Assembly: GCF_902459465.1 (NCBI RefSeq)
Contig: NC_047073.1
Span: 744,001-808,000, forward strand
Reading direction: 5' to 3'
Source: Asterias rubens
Lineage: Eukaryota > Echinodermata > Asteroidea > Forcipulatida > Asteriidae
DNA: 64,000 nt
In this document: piece by piece, positions 35,406-48,700 of the stretch
Numbering within the stretch: the first letter of the stretch is position 1
Layout: every line of letters begins with the position of its first letter
The notes under the pieces: model-generated
Databases searched by the model: none
Told to the model about the DNA's origin: nothing
The model's input: the letters and a program-made list of their open reading frames with translations, nothing else
Made by a program: the position numbers and the translations under genes

Positions 35406-37024
35406 GTTTACACACCAACACCAATAAATGTCTACCAGTGAACTGTGCTCTCATCTGTGAGTACACAGTAAATAAGTAGTGGTAGACTGTTGTTGTGCAA
35501 CCAGAATTTGTCTGCGTTTTTTGTCTCCATGCCAACCAACCAACCAGTCCTCTTGTTTTTTTATTCATTAGAATTTTCCCTGATGGATGCTGGGAGTGGT
35601 TAGCAATCGATGCCAAGGTTACAGGTGGTGCAGCCTTGGTAACGCTTCTATTACTTACCATGGAGTCATCAATATTGCACGGTACTTGCCGCGCCATTGT
35701 TATAATAATTGCAGATCGTTCAAGAGGAAATTTTCTCCTGAAAATTATGAGGGGAAAATTATGCGGCAGCAAAACTCGGCAAACCGTAATATTATTATAA
35801 GTCCATATGACTTTTTGTGGTTTTTTGTTTTCTTCGGGGGCCTGTTGCTAAGCGGCATCTCAGACAGGTTGTGCTGTCAAATTATGTCTTTTCATACTGA
35901 GTGCTTAGCGACTATTATTCTCAATTATTGTTTATTTATTTATTTTGAAGAAAGGCCCATTGTTAAGAATGTTTAATTTTGAGCATATTCTAGTGGTGAA
36001 ACTGTTTGTAACCGTTCGTCAAACACCCATATAAGGGTGTGTTTGTTGATGTAAATTGCCTATTGTAATATGTCTACATTTTATACAGTACATCGGTATT
36101 CAGTTGTTATAATTACACAACAACAGGGCAACAAAATAACAATTGCTTTATATACAGACACGATACCGTCTAGTGAAGACGCATTAACGTGCGCGCATTT
36201 GAGAACCATTGGAAACATTGTGTGGACAAACAACTGTTACAGCCAGTTAACAACATTATGGGCTTTCACCAGTTGTTGTTTGTGAACCCTTTCCTTTAAC
36301 CTTTCCTGTTACTCAAAACACCACAAAAGTACAGTTCCTACCTAAAAATTCACCCCAAAGTGTGTATCTGTGTCTAGACACAACCGGGTGATTATTTCTT
36401 TAAATTTTGTATTTGGTTTTGTTTTTGTTCCGTTTTACACAATTGAATTGTATATGCAGAGATGAAGAGATAAATTTATTGACATTTCTCTTCATTTTCT
36501 TATCTTGTTTGAAGGTTTTTTTGCGATTGGGGTACTATATAAATCATACAATCGTTAGATTTTTATGTTTTCCTTTTCCTGCGTGATCAGTGCTAGAGAT
36601 ACGTATTTTCTACCCAATTAAAAACTCCATTTGTAGCATGAGTTTACCACGATTAATGAAAGCTAATTTACAAAAGAAGTGGGCGGAAATACATTGATAA
36701 TTAAATATAATATGAAGTCATTAATTTCATTAATTGGCAACGATGTCTGATCAAATCATATCACTCACACTGCGTTGTAATGAGACAATACTATTGTGGA
36801 GTCAAGGTGGAGCATGTTAATTCACGAAATAAACTGAAAAACCACATATTCAAAGCAAATTTGTGTGAATCATTTTAAGCTATTTTCTCAACCATCATTT
36901 ATTTCATAATAAATGTTAGTGTGAAGTTGTATCGCTTGTTACGATGTCCTATAAACAGCACCAATATAACAGCCAGTGGTTTTTTGTTATGTTCATCAAG
37001 TATGTTCCATAAATTAATACCAAG

Positions 37025-37140
37025 GGTTAAATAAACCACAGGGAAACTGACTGGGTTAGCTAAACAAAGACAAATTGACTGGAGCAGGATTTGAACCAAA
37101 AACCTCCAGATTTACAAACCGGCGCTCCACAAACTATGCT
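37025..37140 (-). mobile_element. tRNA-derived SINE, intergenic
   Basis: On the minus strand a tRNA-like head ends in GGTTCAAATCCTGCTCCAGT, then CAATTTGTCTTTGTTTAGC. It is the same family as the copies at 34,930 and 50,740. Confidence 0.6.
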
Positions 37141-37849
37141 GTCTAGACCAATATTGGCGGTCTCTATATTAAAGGCCTAAATATATTTTTAAGGGTGTCA
37201 ACTAATTACCAAAACAAAATAAATCTTGCTGGTGTCACCAGAATTGCATACACAACATTCACAACCCTATATAAAATAACCAGGCAAAATACAAGGATGT
37301 CTATTTTTTGTGATGTTACTCTCTTTTAACTCTCACGTGTACAACACATGTGCGAGCTTCATTATTTTGTCTTTATTTAAAATTACACAATATGCGGCAG
37401 AGGCAAGACTTAATCCTTTCTTGCTTTTCATTTTTGTATGACTTCCAATAGTTTTCCAGCCTTGGTTGGCAAAGATACGGGCTTAGACGTTACAATTTGA
37501 AGGTATATATGTAGCAGTACCCGGATGTTTTCCAGAAAACCTGGAGACGATGCTGGGTTCAAGCAAAGGTGTTCTCAAAACCAACAAGAACAAAACAAAA
37601 ACCTTCCCTTTAAATAACTTTCTCGAATCATATCTTAAGTTTTGATAAAAGATACGTATTTTTTTGACAAAAACAATGGGATTTTAAATTGAAAGTCTCA
37701 AGGTAGGTCTCAATGTCCTTTTCTTTGACACCGAGAGCGTGGGGAACAGAGAGATTCCTTTATTTACCAGGTTGACAGTCATGTGGCATTTGGGGGTGGG
37801 GGGGACAGGGGGATGGCATATTGCTAAAACAGATGTAAAGATAAGAGAT

Positions 37850-38330
37850 GTTAAATTTGCATCCGGGATAAAGAATATTAGTTTTGGTTTTTACCCATAC
37901 ACCGATGTGTGTTAGTACTGTATACTCAGTACTTTCCCTGAGTCCTGTGAAAAAATATCACAGGCATGTTACTCAGGTGGGATTCGAACCCACGACCCTT
38001 GCAATTCTAGAGCAGTGTCTTACCATCTAGATTACCGAGGTTGCCTGGTAGCCAGAGGCAGTTCGAATCCTATGTTTTGGCAGCGGGTACCGCAACGATA
38101 TAAGAGATGTTAAATTTGCATCGGGGATAAAGAATATTAATTTGGGTTTTTACCCATACACCGATGTGTGTTAATAGCACTGTATACTCAGTACTTTCCC
38201 CGAATCCTGTGAAAAATTCGAGCCCACGACCCTTGCAATTCTAGAGCAGTGTCTTACCAACTAGACTACCGAGGTTGCCCGGTAGCTAGAGGCAGTTCGA
38301 ATCCTATGATTCGATGTAAAGACATATAAT
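37850..38330 (-). mobile_element. two SINE copies in direct tandem
   Basis: Two ~220-bp copies follow each other in one orientation. Read on the minus strand each has a tRNA-like head (TCTAGATGGTAAGACACTGC, then GGTCGTGGGTTCGAATCCCA in the first copy) and the tail TATGGGTAAAAACC..TATTCTTTATCCC. The second copy has lost part of its B box. A truncated relative is at 54,452. Confidence 0.7.
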
Positions 38331-38396
38331 TTTATCACAACATAAAGACAACGTATACCTTTTGGTTGTTAGAACCATTCAATTGTTTTAATCCTA

Positions 38397-38750
38397 TAAT
38401 AATAATAATAATAATAACAAATTCTTATATAGCGCATTTCACAATAACCGTATCAATGCTCTTTACATTAGTGCCCTGGTCATGGGGCCAATAACATCCC
38501 TGTAATGTTTCTCAGCTCCCTAGGGAGTATACAGCCCTGAGCTGCCTGTAAGGCGCTTGTGGCTTTTTCATACACAATAACAACCTCTACCCTCGCAGGT
38601 ACCCATTTATACCCCTGGGTGAAGAGAAGCAATTATAGTAAAGTGTCTTGCTCAAGGACACAAGTGTCACGACCGGGATTCGAACCCACACTCCGGTGAA
38701 TCAGCACCAGAACTTGAATTCGATGCTCTTAACCACTCGGCCATGACAAT
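38397..38750 (-). mobile_element. full-length tRNA-derived SINE with (ATT)n tail
   Basis: On the minus strand the head is tRNA-Leu/Ser-like: ATGGCCGAGTGGTTAAGAGC is the A box with a long variable arm, and GTGGGTTCGAATCCCGGTCG is the B box. A ~200-bp body ends in GAAATGCGCTATATAAGAA and an (ATT)n tail. It is the best preserved SINE in the window. Confidence 0.85.
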
Positions 38751-39790
38751 CCTATATAAATGTGTTGTTAGATGTATACACTTAAAAACTCACTTCTGAA
38801 AAGTTCCTAACCAAAGGTGGTCGTGTTTTTGAGATATGCTGAAAATCTCGAGCGATGTCCACGCAGGAATAATCCTCCTCATTAGGAATACATCATTTGA
38901 AAAGATACGCGATAACGCTTCTCAGATTCAGACAGGTAGGGACTGAAAATCCCAATCCTGATGTAGTGTTTTGTTCACAAATTTCTCCAGATGGAAACAT
39001 TTCTAAATGTTTTGGATGTTACTCAAGACTGAAGCCAGGGCATCAACAAATTCAAAGTGGCCATAGCTTGATATAGGTCATTTTCAGTATAAATAGCCAA
39101 AGCTAACTGTTTAGTTGTTGGTTTGAATTTTATCGAATACAGTCAAGATATACGCAATTTCACATGAGAGTGGCAAAACTTCAAAAGAGGTTTGATGTTT
39201 GAAGCTTTGCATGGTGTAAAGAATAAGAATAAACTACAAATAATAGTAAACTTGCGGGTACAACCGTGTTTTATTTCTCTTTTGAGGGATTGTGTGCTCT
39301 GAAAGGAGCCATTTTAAGGGGTCAATAGGGTCACAATTCATAGTGTGTGTTGTGTACAAATGCTTTATAAATAGGCATATATAATTGGCCCTTAGAAAAC
39401 ACAGTTCTAAATTAAATCACGTTAACTGACACGTGACACTGCTAGGGTTAATGAGAAATGTATGTCTTTGAGAAGAAAGAAACCCCAAAACAGCACAAAT
39501 TATCAAGTGTTTTGAACTAAAGTTCCTACAGATGGAAGTATTTCTGAATTTTTAAAAATTCATATTGTTTTGGTTTTGATCAAAAATAATGTTCTTTATC
39601 CCTTATACATTTAGTAAAACTATTATATTATCAATCATGTTTGATCATCATGGCGGTTTTAATGCCGTTGTTCAGTCTATTCTTGATGATACTGTACAAA
39701 AACTTAAAATGGTAAATTTGATTGGGAAGGGGGAAGTTTGAGGATTGTGGGTACCAACAACCCTGCATACCTCACTGATGCCAAACTCAT

Positions 39791-42700
39791 TCACACTGCA
39801 GGGTTTTTCATGTACATTATCAAGCACAAACACTTGTTGAGTTGTGCTTGGATACGTTGCCATGACGACTGCTGAATATCAGAGAGGTGGTTGACCTCTT
39901 CAACTAAGCTTGGTTCTTTTGCTATTTCGTCGCCATGGAGCTGTAAATAAATAAAACCAAGACTGAAAATCAGTGAGGATTCCAAACAGTAAGATTCACA
40001 ATTTTCTTGTAAGGGTCGGATGACAGCCTTTCCATTCCTCTAAACTTGAAGGCACTGGACAATATGAGTAATTACTCAAAATAATTGTGAGCAAAAAACT
40101 TACTTGGTAATGAGCAATGAAGTGAAAAACATAGTGAGAAACGGCTCTCCCTGAAGTATCATAGTTTTTGAGAAAGAGGTAATTTCTCAATCAAATAATA
40201 ACATACTTGAGCTGGAGCCTTTTATTATGTATCCGAAAGCACACAAAATAATGCAACAAGGTTGTTTCTTTTTTTTTCATTATTCTCTTACAAATTTGAT
40301 GACTAATTGAGCCCAAATGTTCATAGGTTTGTTATCTTATGCATATGTTGGTATACACCAAGTGACCATACTGGTCTTTGACAATTACCAAAGGTGTCCA
40401 CTACCTTTTACCATAAATATTTGCTATTAAGCAATTACTAGCAACAATTAAAGTGAAGAACAAGAAAAAGTGTGGTGTCCTTAACCTGGAGGCTCTATGA
40501 AAGTAAAGGCTTTTCTTAATTAAACAATGATTTGTTTCACATAATCTTAATACCTTCCCCAAAAATATCAAAAAACTATTTGTCAAATTATTTATTAGTT
40601 CAACACCAAAACTATCTATTCAATCATTTAATTTAATTTCATAATTAGTTTAAGCTATCAGGGGGGGGCTAAAGAGGGGGTAGGGGAGAAACATCTTATT
40701 ATCAAATTATTGTGCACATAATTATTTATGCATTGTACAAACAAAGCCATACATTTTCCATGCACATCGACAGTTACCCTTTACAATATGGAACAATATG
40801 CAATGCATCATTGAGCACGCATTATGCATTTATATTGGGTCAGACTGCAGCATTGACTATAGCAATTGACTATCGCTTAATCTAAAGGCCTCGTCACACA
40901 TAGATCCCTGTCATGTGAATATTGAGTTAATTATAAACATAAAATAAACAATGCCCTTGTATTTAAACTTCATTGCATCTTGTAATGTGGCCTAATTCCT
41001 CTACAAAGAAGACAACAAGTTGGCCTGACTTTGCAAGTCTAAATAAATCACAAGGTAATTCTATTAATGTCTGCTATTTAAAGTGTTCACAGATGAAAAA
41101 GGCCTGACACGCTTATCTCAAAATGGTTATCTTGTTCTGATAATTTTTGTAGGAGTTTTGAATTCCTCAAGGTTTAAATAAGTTTGGGGTAGACCTTGGT
41201 TGGTTGAACTATTCCTCTCATTCTTTGCAGATTTAAATGAGCAGTGTTGTTGACTCAAGTCGGTGACTTGGACTTGAGTCAGACTCGAATCGTCAATTCC
41301 ACTGACTTGCGACTTAACTTGGGGAAAAAATTGTATCTAGGATAAAGAACTATTAATTTTGGTTTCAGGCCTGATACTTCACAAAGGCAACGAAAGCGAT
41401 TGCCTCGATGCAAGTAGTCATTGCCTAGGTGCACTTAATAATTAATAATTTCCTCACAGGATGCCCTTTACCAAGGAGAAATCACCTTGGTGCCCTTGCC
41501 CTTTCAAAAACGAAGCATACAGGCTTAGCATTGTATACTCTTGCAATAATTGTTTAAAATAAATATTTCTTAAAGATGCTATGTTACAAGCTTTCATTTG
41601 AGCCATTGCTTGAAAAAGTCCGCCAATTATTAGTAGCAGTGAAACAAAGTGCTCAAAATTAGTTTTTGTTGGGATCCCGACAATATATCACGAGACCAAT
41701 TCTTATGTGTTTTAAAAGAAACGTTTTAAAACTTTTGTCATGGTTCCTGACCATTAAAAGTAAAAGAGCGGGTGATACTCTTTGAAATACCATTCACTCA
41801 AAAAAATATTTGTTTTAATGTTTGGGGCCAAAAATCTGACATAGCATCTGTAAACTGAAGGCCCAACTTGGTAGATTTTGCACTTACTTATTTTGGGGGC
41901 ATTATTTATTTATTTAAATTTTGGCCGGACTTTCTTTTTAATGGTGATGAATAATAATAACGGCTCTTCTATAGCGCAATTCCAAAAATGATCATTGCGC
42001 TTAACTTTTTGTTTTTCTCTCCCCAGCCATTCCTATAGAGAACCCATTAGTGCTTGATTGCATAAATACCATTATGAAACCCAGGGTCATATTTCTTAAT
42101 AATAATGATGGTATGCTCTTCTGAACTACTTGAGTGTACAATCGATCATAACGTCTTGGGCCTAGACTATTCAGAGACTTACCTTTGTAAAAAGTGCTGT
42201 GTACGCCTGTATGAGTTCAAAATCACTGTTTGTGATTAGACTCTTGTGAAGGAATATAATAAAGTGCTTCATGGCCTCTTTTGAACCGCCCCCTAGAGGC
42301 GACAAACTACGAAGCTCAACGTCAATCTCTGATGGGGACAGAGTTTTCAACAGAGCAACAACTTCTTCATCTGTGAACACCAAAAAATGAAATGAAATGA
42401 AATGAAGTAATGATAATATAGTGAATGCAAGAGCGTAGCTATATTGATCCACCTGGTGTATCCCAACATATGCATCAAATAATAAGTCTGTGAAAATTTG
42501 GGCTCAATTGGTCATCGAAGTTGCAAGAGAATAATGAAACACAAAACACCCTTGTTGCACAAATTTGTGTGCTTTCAGATGCCTAATAAAAGGCTTCAGG
42601 CGTTACCAAGTTAGTTTTTATGCCAAAAAGTATTAGTGTCCAGTACATTTAATGTTTGTGTCTGCAGCCCTTTGGACTTTCTTTTTAATTTCAGCTTTGA

Positions 42701-45700
42701 ACAAGAGGGCGCATTTACTTTTGGTGGGTTTTCTCTGTTTTGCTCTGAACATGCTGAAGTGTATAATTAACTTGAGAGGGAGAATATCAAAGAGCCCTCT
42801 GTGAGTATTGTTTTGGGTTTAAATCATCTTTTTATCTGAGAAATATTGTAATTTTTAGGGCTAGTTGAACCAGGCATTGTCAATTTTTATGTAGCCAGAT
42901 TTGTGTTGACCTTTGACCTTCAGATAATAATCCTTTTTTATACAATAATGTAGCGCTTTAGCGCTTTTTTTACGTAGCGCTCTATTTTAATTCATTCCTT
43001 CAACCATCTCAGCTCCCTGGGGAGTATACAGCCTGTGCTGCCAAGTATGTAGCGCACTAAGCTAAATCAATCACAATGACCATCTCTGCCCTCACAGGGA
43101 GAAAAAAGTGACTGTGTTTTATTGTGTGCTACAACGTATTGATTGGGAGTTTTGATTGATTGATCTCAAGTGCGGGAGATCATTTTATATATTAGACACC
43201 ATCGTATGGACTTTGCTATTGTATTTTAGTGAATGCTCGTCCTTTTTAATTAGAGAGCCGGCCTTCTGCCAGTGCCTCTACAGTAACTTATTAGAAGAAA
43301 AAAGTGATTTTCAAACATTATTTCTTCTTTTTATTATAAAGAAGAAAGTGATTGATACTAGTTAGCCTTTCTCTCCTTTGTCATTGAGAATAAAAATTAA
43401 AAAAAATTCTGATGCAGCCAACAAAGATTGAGAAGAAAAAATATATACATCTATTCTGGGAAGGTGTCGAAACAAAAGAAATTGACTATAAAAAGGTCCA
43501 TTAATGGAACATTACAGAATTGGTTTTTGCTTACAAAACAGTTGCTGGCAGTGTAATCACTTTGTGTAATCCTTCATATACATAAACTGACAAACCTGTA
43601 GAAGTTTGAGATCGATTGGCCATCTGGGTCACGAGAAAATAGTGCAAACCGAGTACACATTTTGCATTGCATCGATGCCAAAACAAAAAAATGAATAAAC
43701 GCTTACTGAGCAATAAAATCCAAAAGGGAAATTAGTTTTATTTATTTCTCATCAAATATGATATTTCAAACAGAAATATTTCAAGGGATGTTTTCAACTA
43801 TCATCATCATTAGACTGTGTAGGTTTTATGTAAATCTGTGATCTTCTTCCTGCATTCTCAGCCAGTTATTCAGTTTTGGTTAAAAGAATCTTGTTTTGTT
43901 CTTTATATCTGCTCTCTTTCTATTTATACCAGTCTCCAGACAAATTTGCCGTTGTGTGGTTTCCTAAACCTATTTGGGTTTTTTGCAGAGGTCGGTAAGT
44001 AGGCAGTGTCTGAAGGTACATGTATGTCTTCTGCAATGGCTAGTACTAGATTAATGCAGTCAACATCCATGGCTGCTGATGAAATCAGAAACACTGGGGA
44101 GAACCCCTCCTCTTAGCACTTTAAAGGAACATGTTGCTTTGGATTGGTCGAGTTGGTCTTTGAAAAGCGTGTGTAACTGTTTGTTATAAAATGCAGATTG
44201 TTAGAAAGATGATTTAAAAGAAGAATACAATGACCCACACAAATTTGCCTCAAAATTTTGTGGTTTTCCTTTTACTTAGCTAACTAATACGGTCAGCCAT
44301 TTATGGGAGTCAAAAATTTGACTCCCATAAATGGCCGACCATGTTATTCGTCGAGGTAGAAGGAAAACCACGCAATTTCGAGTGATACTTGTGTGGATCA
44401 TTATATTCTACTTTTAAAATATCTTTCTTATCATATGCATTTTATAACAAACGGTTACAAACGCTTTTCAAAGACCAACTCGACCGATCCAAGGCAACAT
44501 GTTCCCTTAAGTGCACTGGATTCTTTTATGTGCATTACACAATAAACGAGACCTACGGCTTTACATCCCATCCAAAGGATGGTAAAGTGTCTTGCTTAAG
44601 GACACAAGTTTGAGTCCGATGCTCTTATCCGCTCGGCCCTGAGACGGCGACTTAAAAACCTCATCCTGGACAGTACTTATCTACTGGTTGTCCTGAACTA
44701 ATTTTTAAAAGGTCCCAAACTTACATGTTTCAGTATGGAGACTCTTTTCCAGAGCAGCCGACAGGACAGACTGCGACCCAAAGCTTTGCAGACTGAAAAG
44801 TCTTCCCTTATCCTAGAAAAAGACAATTATTCAACAGGACGTTGTTCAACTGAGCTAGGCGGGAGGGTAGGAGGGGTTGGCAAACAACACTACAAACTAA
44901 GAATAAACTATTAATAATAAAAAACTTGTGGGTACAACCATGTAACAATTTTATTTTAAGAGATTGTTTCATCAGGAAAGAGTCGGTTTGGTCTCCCTGT
45001 TTCAAACAGGATACTCTGCTATTATGCAGGAGCAGAAGACAGGACATTTATAAGAGGCCTTTAACGAGAGGATGCAAAGTGCTGGAAAAGGATAATAAAG
45101 GAAAGCAAGAAGGATTTTGAGGGGGGGGGGGCAGACCAGAGAAAAGATGGGTCTTGAGAGCCTCTTTAAGGGAAGTCAGAACAGTTGAATTCTTAACATG
45201 GGTGAGAATTTTATTCCTTAGCCAAGGGGCAGAGACAGAAAAAGCTTGTCAAGTAAAAACTGCTACGAGCTAGTAAACACCACCTCTCAACTTGCCCTTT
45301 TGGCTACAAAAAACTGTGTACCTAACATGTTTAAAATGCTCACATTTCTTCCATTCATATGTGTATAATACATTTTTTGAAGTGTATTAATTAACTTTTG
45401 AGCATTTGAGTGTAACTTTGTTTGCCTATTATACTGGTTGTGATTGCTACTATTAATGCATCAGAAAGATACATTCATGACAAACATGTTTAAAATCAGG
45501 GCTACTAAAACTTCCTGAGGGCAAGTTAAACCCAGAGTTTGTTAGCTACTTAACAACAAACTTAAGAACAAGGCCTGGGAACATACCTTGCTTTTATCAC
45601 CCTCTATGTCTGGTGTAACAAATTTAGGCGTGAGGCCGGCTACCGTTGGAAGGAAGAAAGGGGCTGCTTTGGGTACTTTTGGCGGCTCTTGAGGCTTGTT

Positions 45701-48700
45701 CCTTTTCTGTCAAAATAAAAACAGAAACAAAATTATATTTCCTTGATTTTGACACTACTGCAGAGACAAAACATATTTTGATGGAGGATTGACAGCGGTA
45801 TAATATCTTATCATTAACCTTTTAGATTAATACTAGATTTAAAAATAATATTCATTTCATTTCAATTCAAGACATTTATTTCAGTTCCAACAGATAATTA
45901 TAATAACAACAACAAAGAAAAGTATTATCTTTCATATTGAGAGATCACAGTACATTTCAAGGCCACTAACAAGCACTTCATGGTGAGGGCTACACATTAA
46001 CTAAATAGAGCTATCGGTCCAAATCAACCGTCACCAGGGGCATGTTGCCACCTTCTCCTGGGACTGAAACAGGGTTACCCCCCCCCCCTCCCCTTCACAG
46101 TCCGTCAGGATGTAGGCATGGATATTCATTCATTCATTCATTCGTTCATTTCTATTAAAATACAAACAGCAGCACAAAGCTGAATTATGTGGCATTACAA
46201 GGTAAAAATATTGATAACAATAACACAGAAAAAAACCCCATAAAATTGCACCACCACAGTACAGGGGCACATCTATGGTACATTAAAACAAAGATGAAAA
46301 TAAATATTATTAAAAATTTGATAAACGACTAATTAACGACACTATAAAACTGCACATGGTGTTGTGGGAACCCTCTTATATACATTGAAACCCCACTATG
46401 AAACAAACCACGTAAATATAGGGTACCCTAGTAATTAAAAACTGTACAGCAGTTGACCAAAATAAGGAAAAATAGTTTCGTCCATTAGGTGCCTGGCTTG
46501 TACAGCAGAATGCACTACCTTCCCAATCATGACAAAGATCGTTAAATTGTGGATTAGACATGCTTGAGATATAATCTAAAGGTATTTTGACCGATTATTG
46601 TACTGAAACTTGTCGATGTCTGGTCACATAGGATTTTAAACCACTGTGTTTGTGCACCAGCATCACCTTGGTCTATGGTCTGTGATAAGAAAACAAGTTT
46701 GAAATCTTACCTTGATAAGTTCAAGGTTTGTAAGACTCTTCCATCTTGAATTGGGGAGCAGTGAGAGTGTGACCAGCTCAGCTGAGATCTGTTGTGGTGA
46801 GGTGAACTCTGAGACGAGGTCATCAGATTCAAGCTCAGCAGAATCGACCTCATGAACTTCTATAAGAAGAGATTAAAATCAATATTTAGAAATATCAACT
46901 CCATTCCATTTTTTTAGTAAAAGGAAAAGTTGGTCAGTATACACATCTTGACTGGCAATGAGGTCAATGAGGTCAGTTTCTGTTTTAGATGTGGGAGAAA
47001 ATCCCAGAGAATTAATCCAGTGAAAACCCAAACAGTCAGGTATGAACTGAAGACAAACATATAATGACCCCGATGTGATTCCAGCCATGGTCCTAGAGGT
47101 GGTTTTGGCTCTGAAAAGAGCCGGTTTGTTTGATATTATCCATTTTATAAAAAGCCTTGTATGAGTTTACAGGTGATGAAGCATACTCTGTAGCCAACCA
47201 TGCCTGAAACATCGCAGCAAACCCCTTATCTAAGATACTAGCTTCTGTCATGTCCATTAGGGCCTTGTCACACGAGGCAACTGTTGCAAGCAACTTGGCG
47301 GAACCAACTGCAGTGCCTGCTACAGGACAACTTTGGTAGCACTTAAGTAATTTTTCAGACAATGTCTTACGATCCACAAGAATAATATGCAAACATTCGA
47401 ATGTGAATGTCTTTTTCTCTTGGAGATTGCCTGGTTCTGGTTGCCTGTAAATTGCCTCATGTGACACGGTCCTTACAAAACACAATGGACCTAAAACTTC
47501 TATGTCCAATCATTATGAAAAAGTAAATTGTGTTTACGTGTCTTGCTCAAGGATGCAAGTAATGATTGTAACAACGCTCTGTCGAGTTCTAAAAGAACCT
47601 TCGCTAAGATGCACAGCCACAATAAGAAAATGTTTCCTTTTGATTTTCAGCTTTTGAGAAAGACTCTGGTGGGGTTGAAACGTCAGGCCGATAACTACTT
47701 TTTTTGCTTTTAAAGAAAAAGGAGTTTTTCTGAATAATCTTTTGCCAAGACTCACCTTCTGGTTCAAGACTTGTTCCTGGTAGATACACGATGCTGGGCT
47801 CATAGTCATCTGGAAGGGGACGTATTGGCACATGGGCATACAGCGTCTTGTTTGACCTTTGGATTGTGACATCAATGAGTATAATCAGCAAAAACAGGTG
47901 TTTCATACCAATGTTCCAACAACTGCTTTACGAATATTAAGTATTGTTTGATGCTTTGCATGGTGTGGATAAATAGGAAGAAACAATGAGTTAATAGTAA
48001 TTTTGCAGGTATAACCATGTGTAATTCTCTTTAGTTTGAGTGATGTCTCTGAAAAGAGCCGGTTCGACGTTCCAAACAGTATACAAGTACAAAACCAAAG
48101 GGAGCTGTTGGAAAAAAGAGTATAAACAAAAGATGGACAATAGGAGGTCCACGGTTGCAATCCCATACAACCAAGGGTGATTTGGCAGATATCAAATAAC
48201 TGCTTTATGTTTTGGATGTTGTGTAAATAAAAAACATGTTTATTTTTAGCTAGCAAATCACTATAAACAACAACTTTCATGCAGTATTACAGAGTTACAA
48301 TTCTCCAGACAATTTGATACCCCAAAAAATGTTTTCAATTAATTTTTTCTTCAACAAGGACACAAGTTATGAGTTCCCTTTATCCTTACCAAAAATATAC
48401 GCAAAGGCTGTCAATGCCAAGATTGCTAACGCTTTACGTAGCTAAAAAGTCATCTGTTCTTTAACATATACGCAAAGTTCGTCAACATTTGACTTAGCTA
48501 AGAGGCCACCTTTGCTTACCATAAATACACGCACAGGTCGTGAAAACTTTACGTAGCTAAGAAGTCTCGTTATCCTCAACATTATATGTAATGGTCACAT
48601 TATTTTACGTAGCTCAAAAGTTATCTGTTCCATACCATAAATAAACTCAAAGACTGTCAACATTTGACGTAGCTAAGAAGTAACCTGATGCTTACCATAA

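Larger units (their letters stand above)
35406..39790. other. intergenic region between CARD gene 5' end and WDR36 3' end
   Basis: The CARD gene runs away from here on the minus strand and WDR36 ends here on the minus strand, so this interval holds the CARD gene promoter and the WDR36 3' UTR. Open frames are short and show no family motif. The recognisable content is SINEs (listed separately) and AT-rich unique DNA. Confidence 0.6.

Noticed and set aside
38640..38750. Possible tRNA-Leu gene
   Set aside because: Box A and B are good, but it is fused to a SINE body and (ATT)n tail that recur elsewhere in the window.
47093..47509. 138-aa minus-strand open frame in WDR36 intron 17
   Set aside because: It crosses a MITE with clear inverted ends (47,258-47,475) and a SINE, and has no family resemblance.
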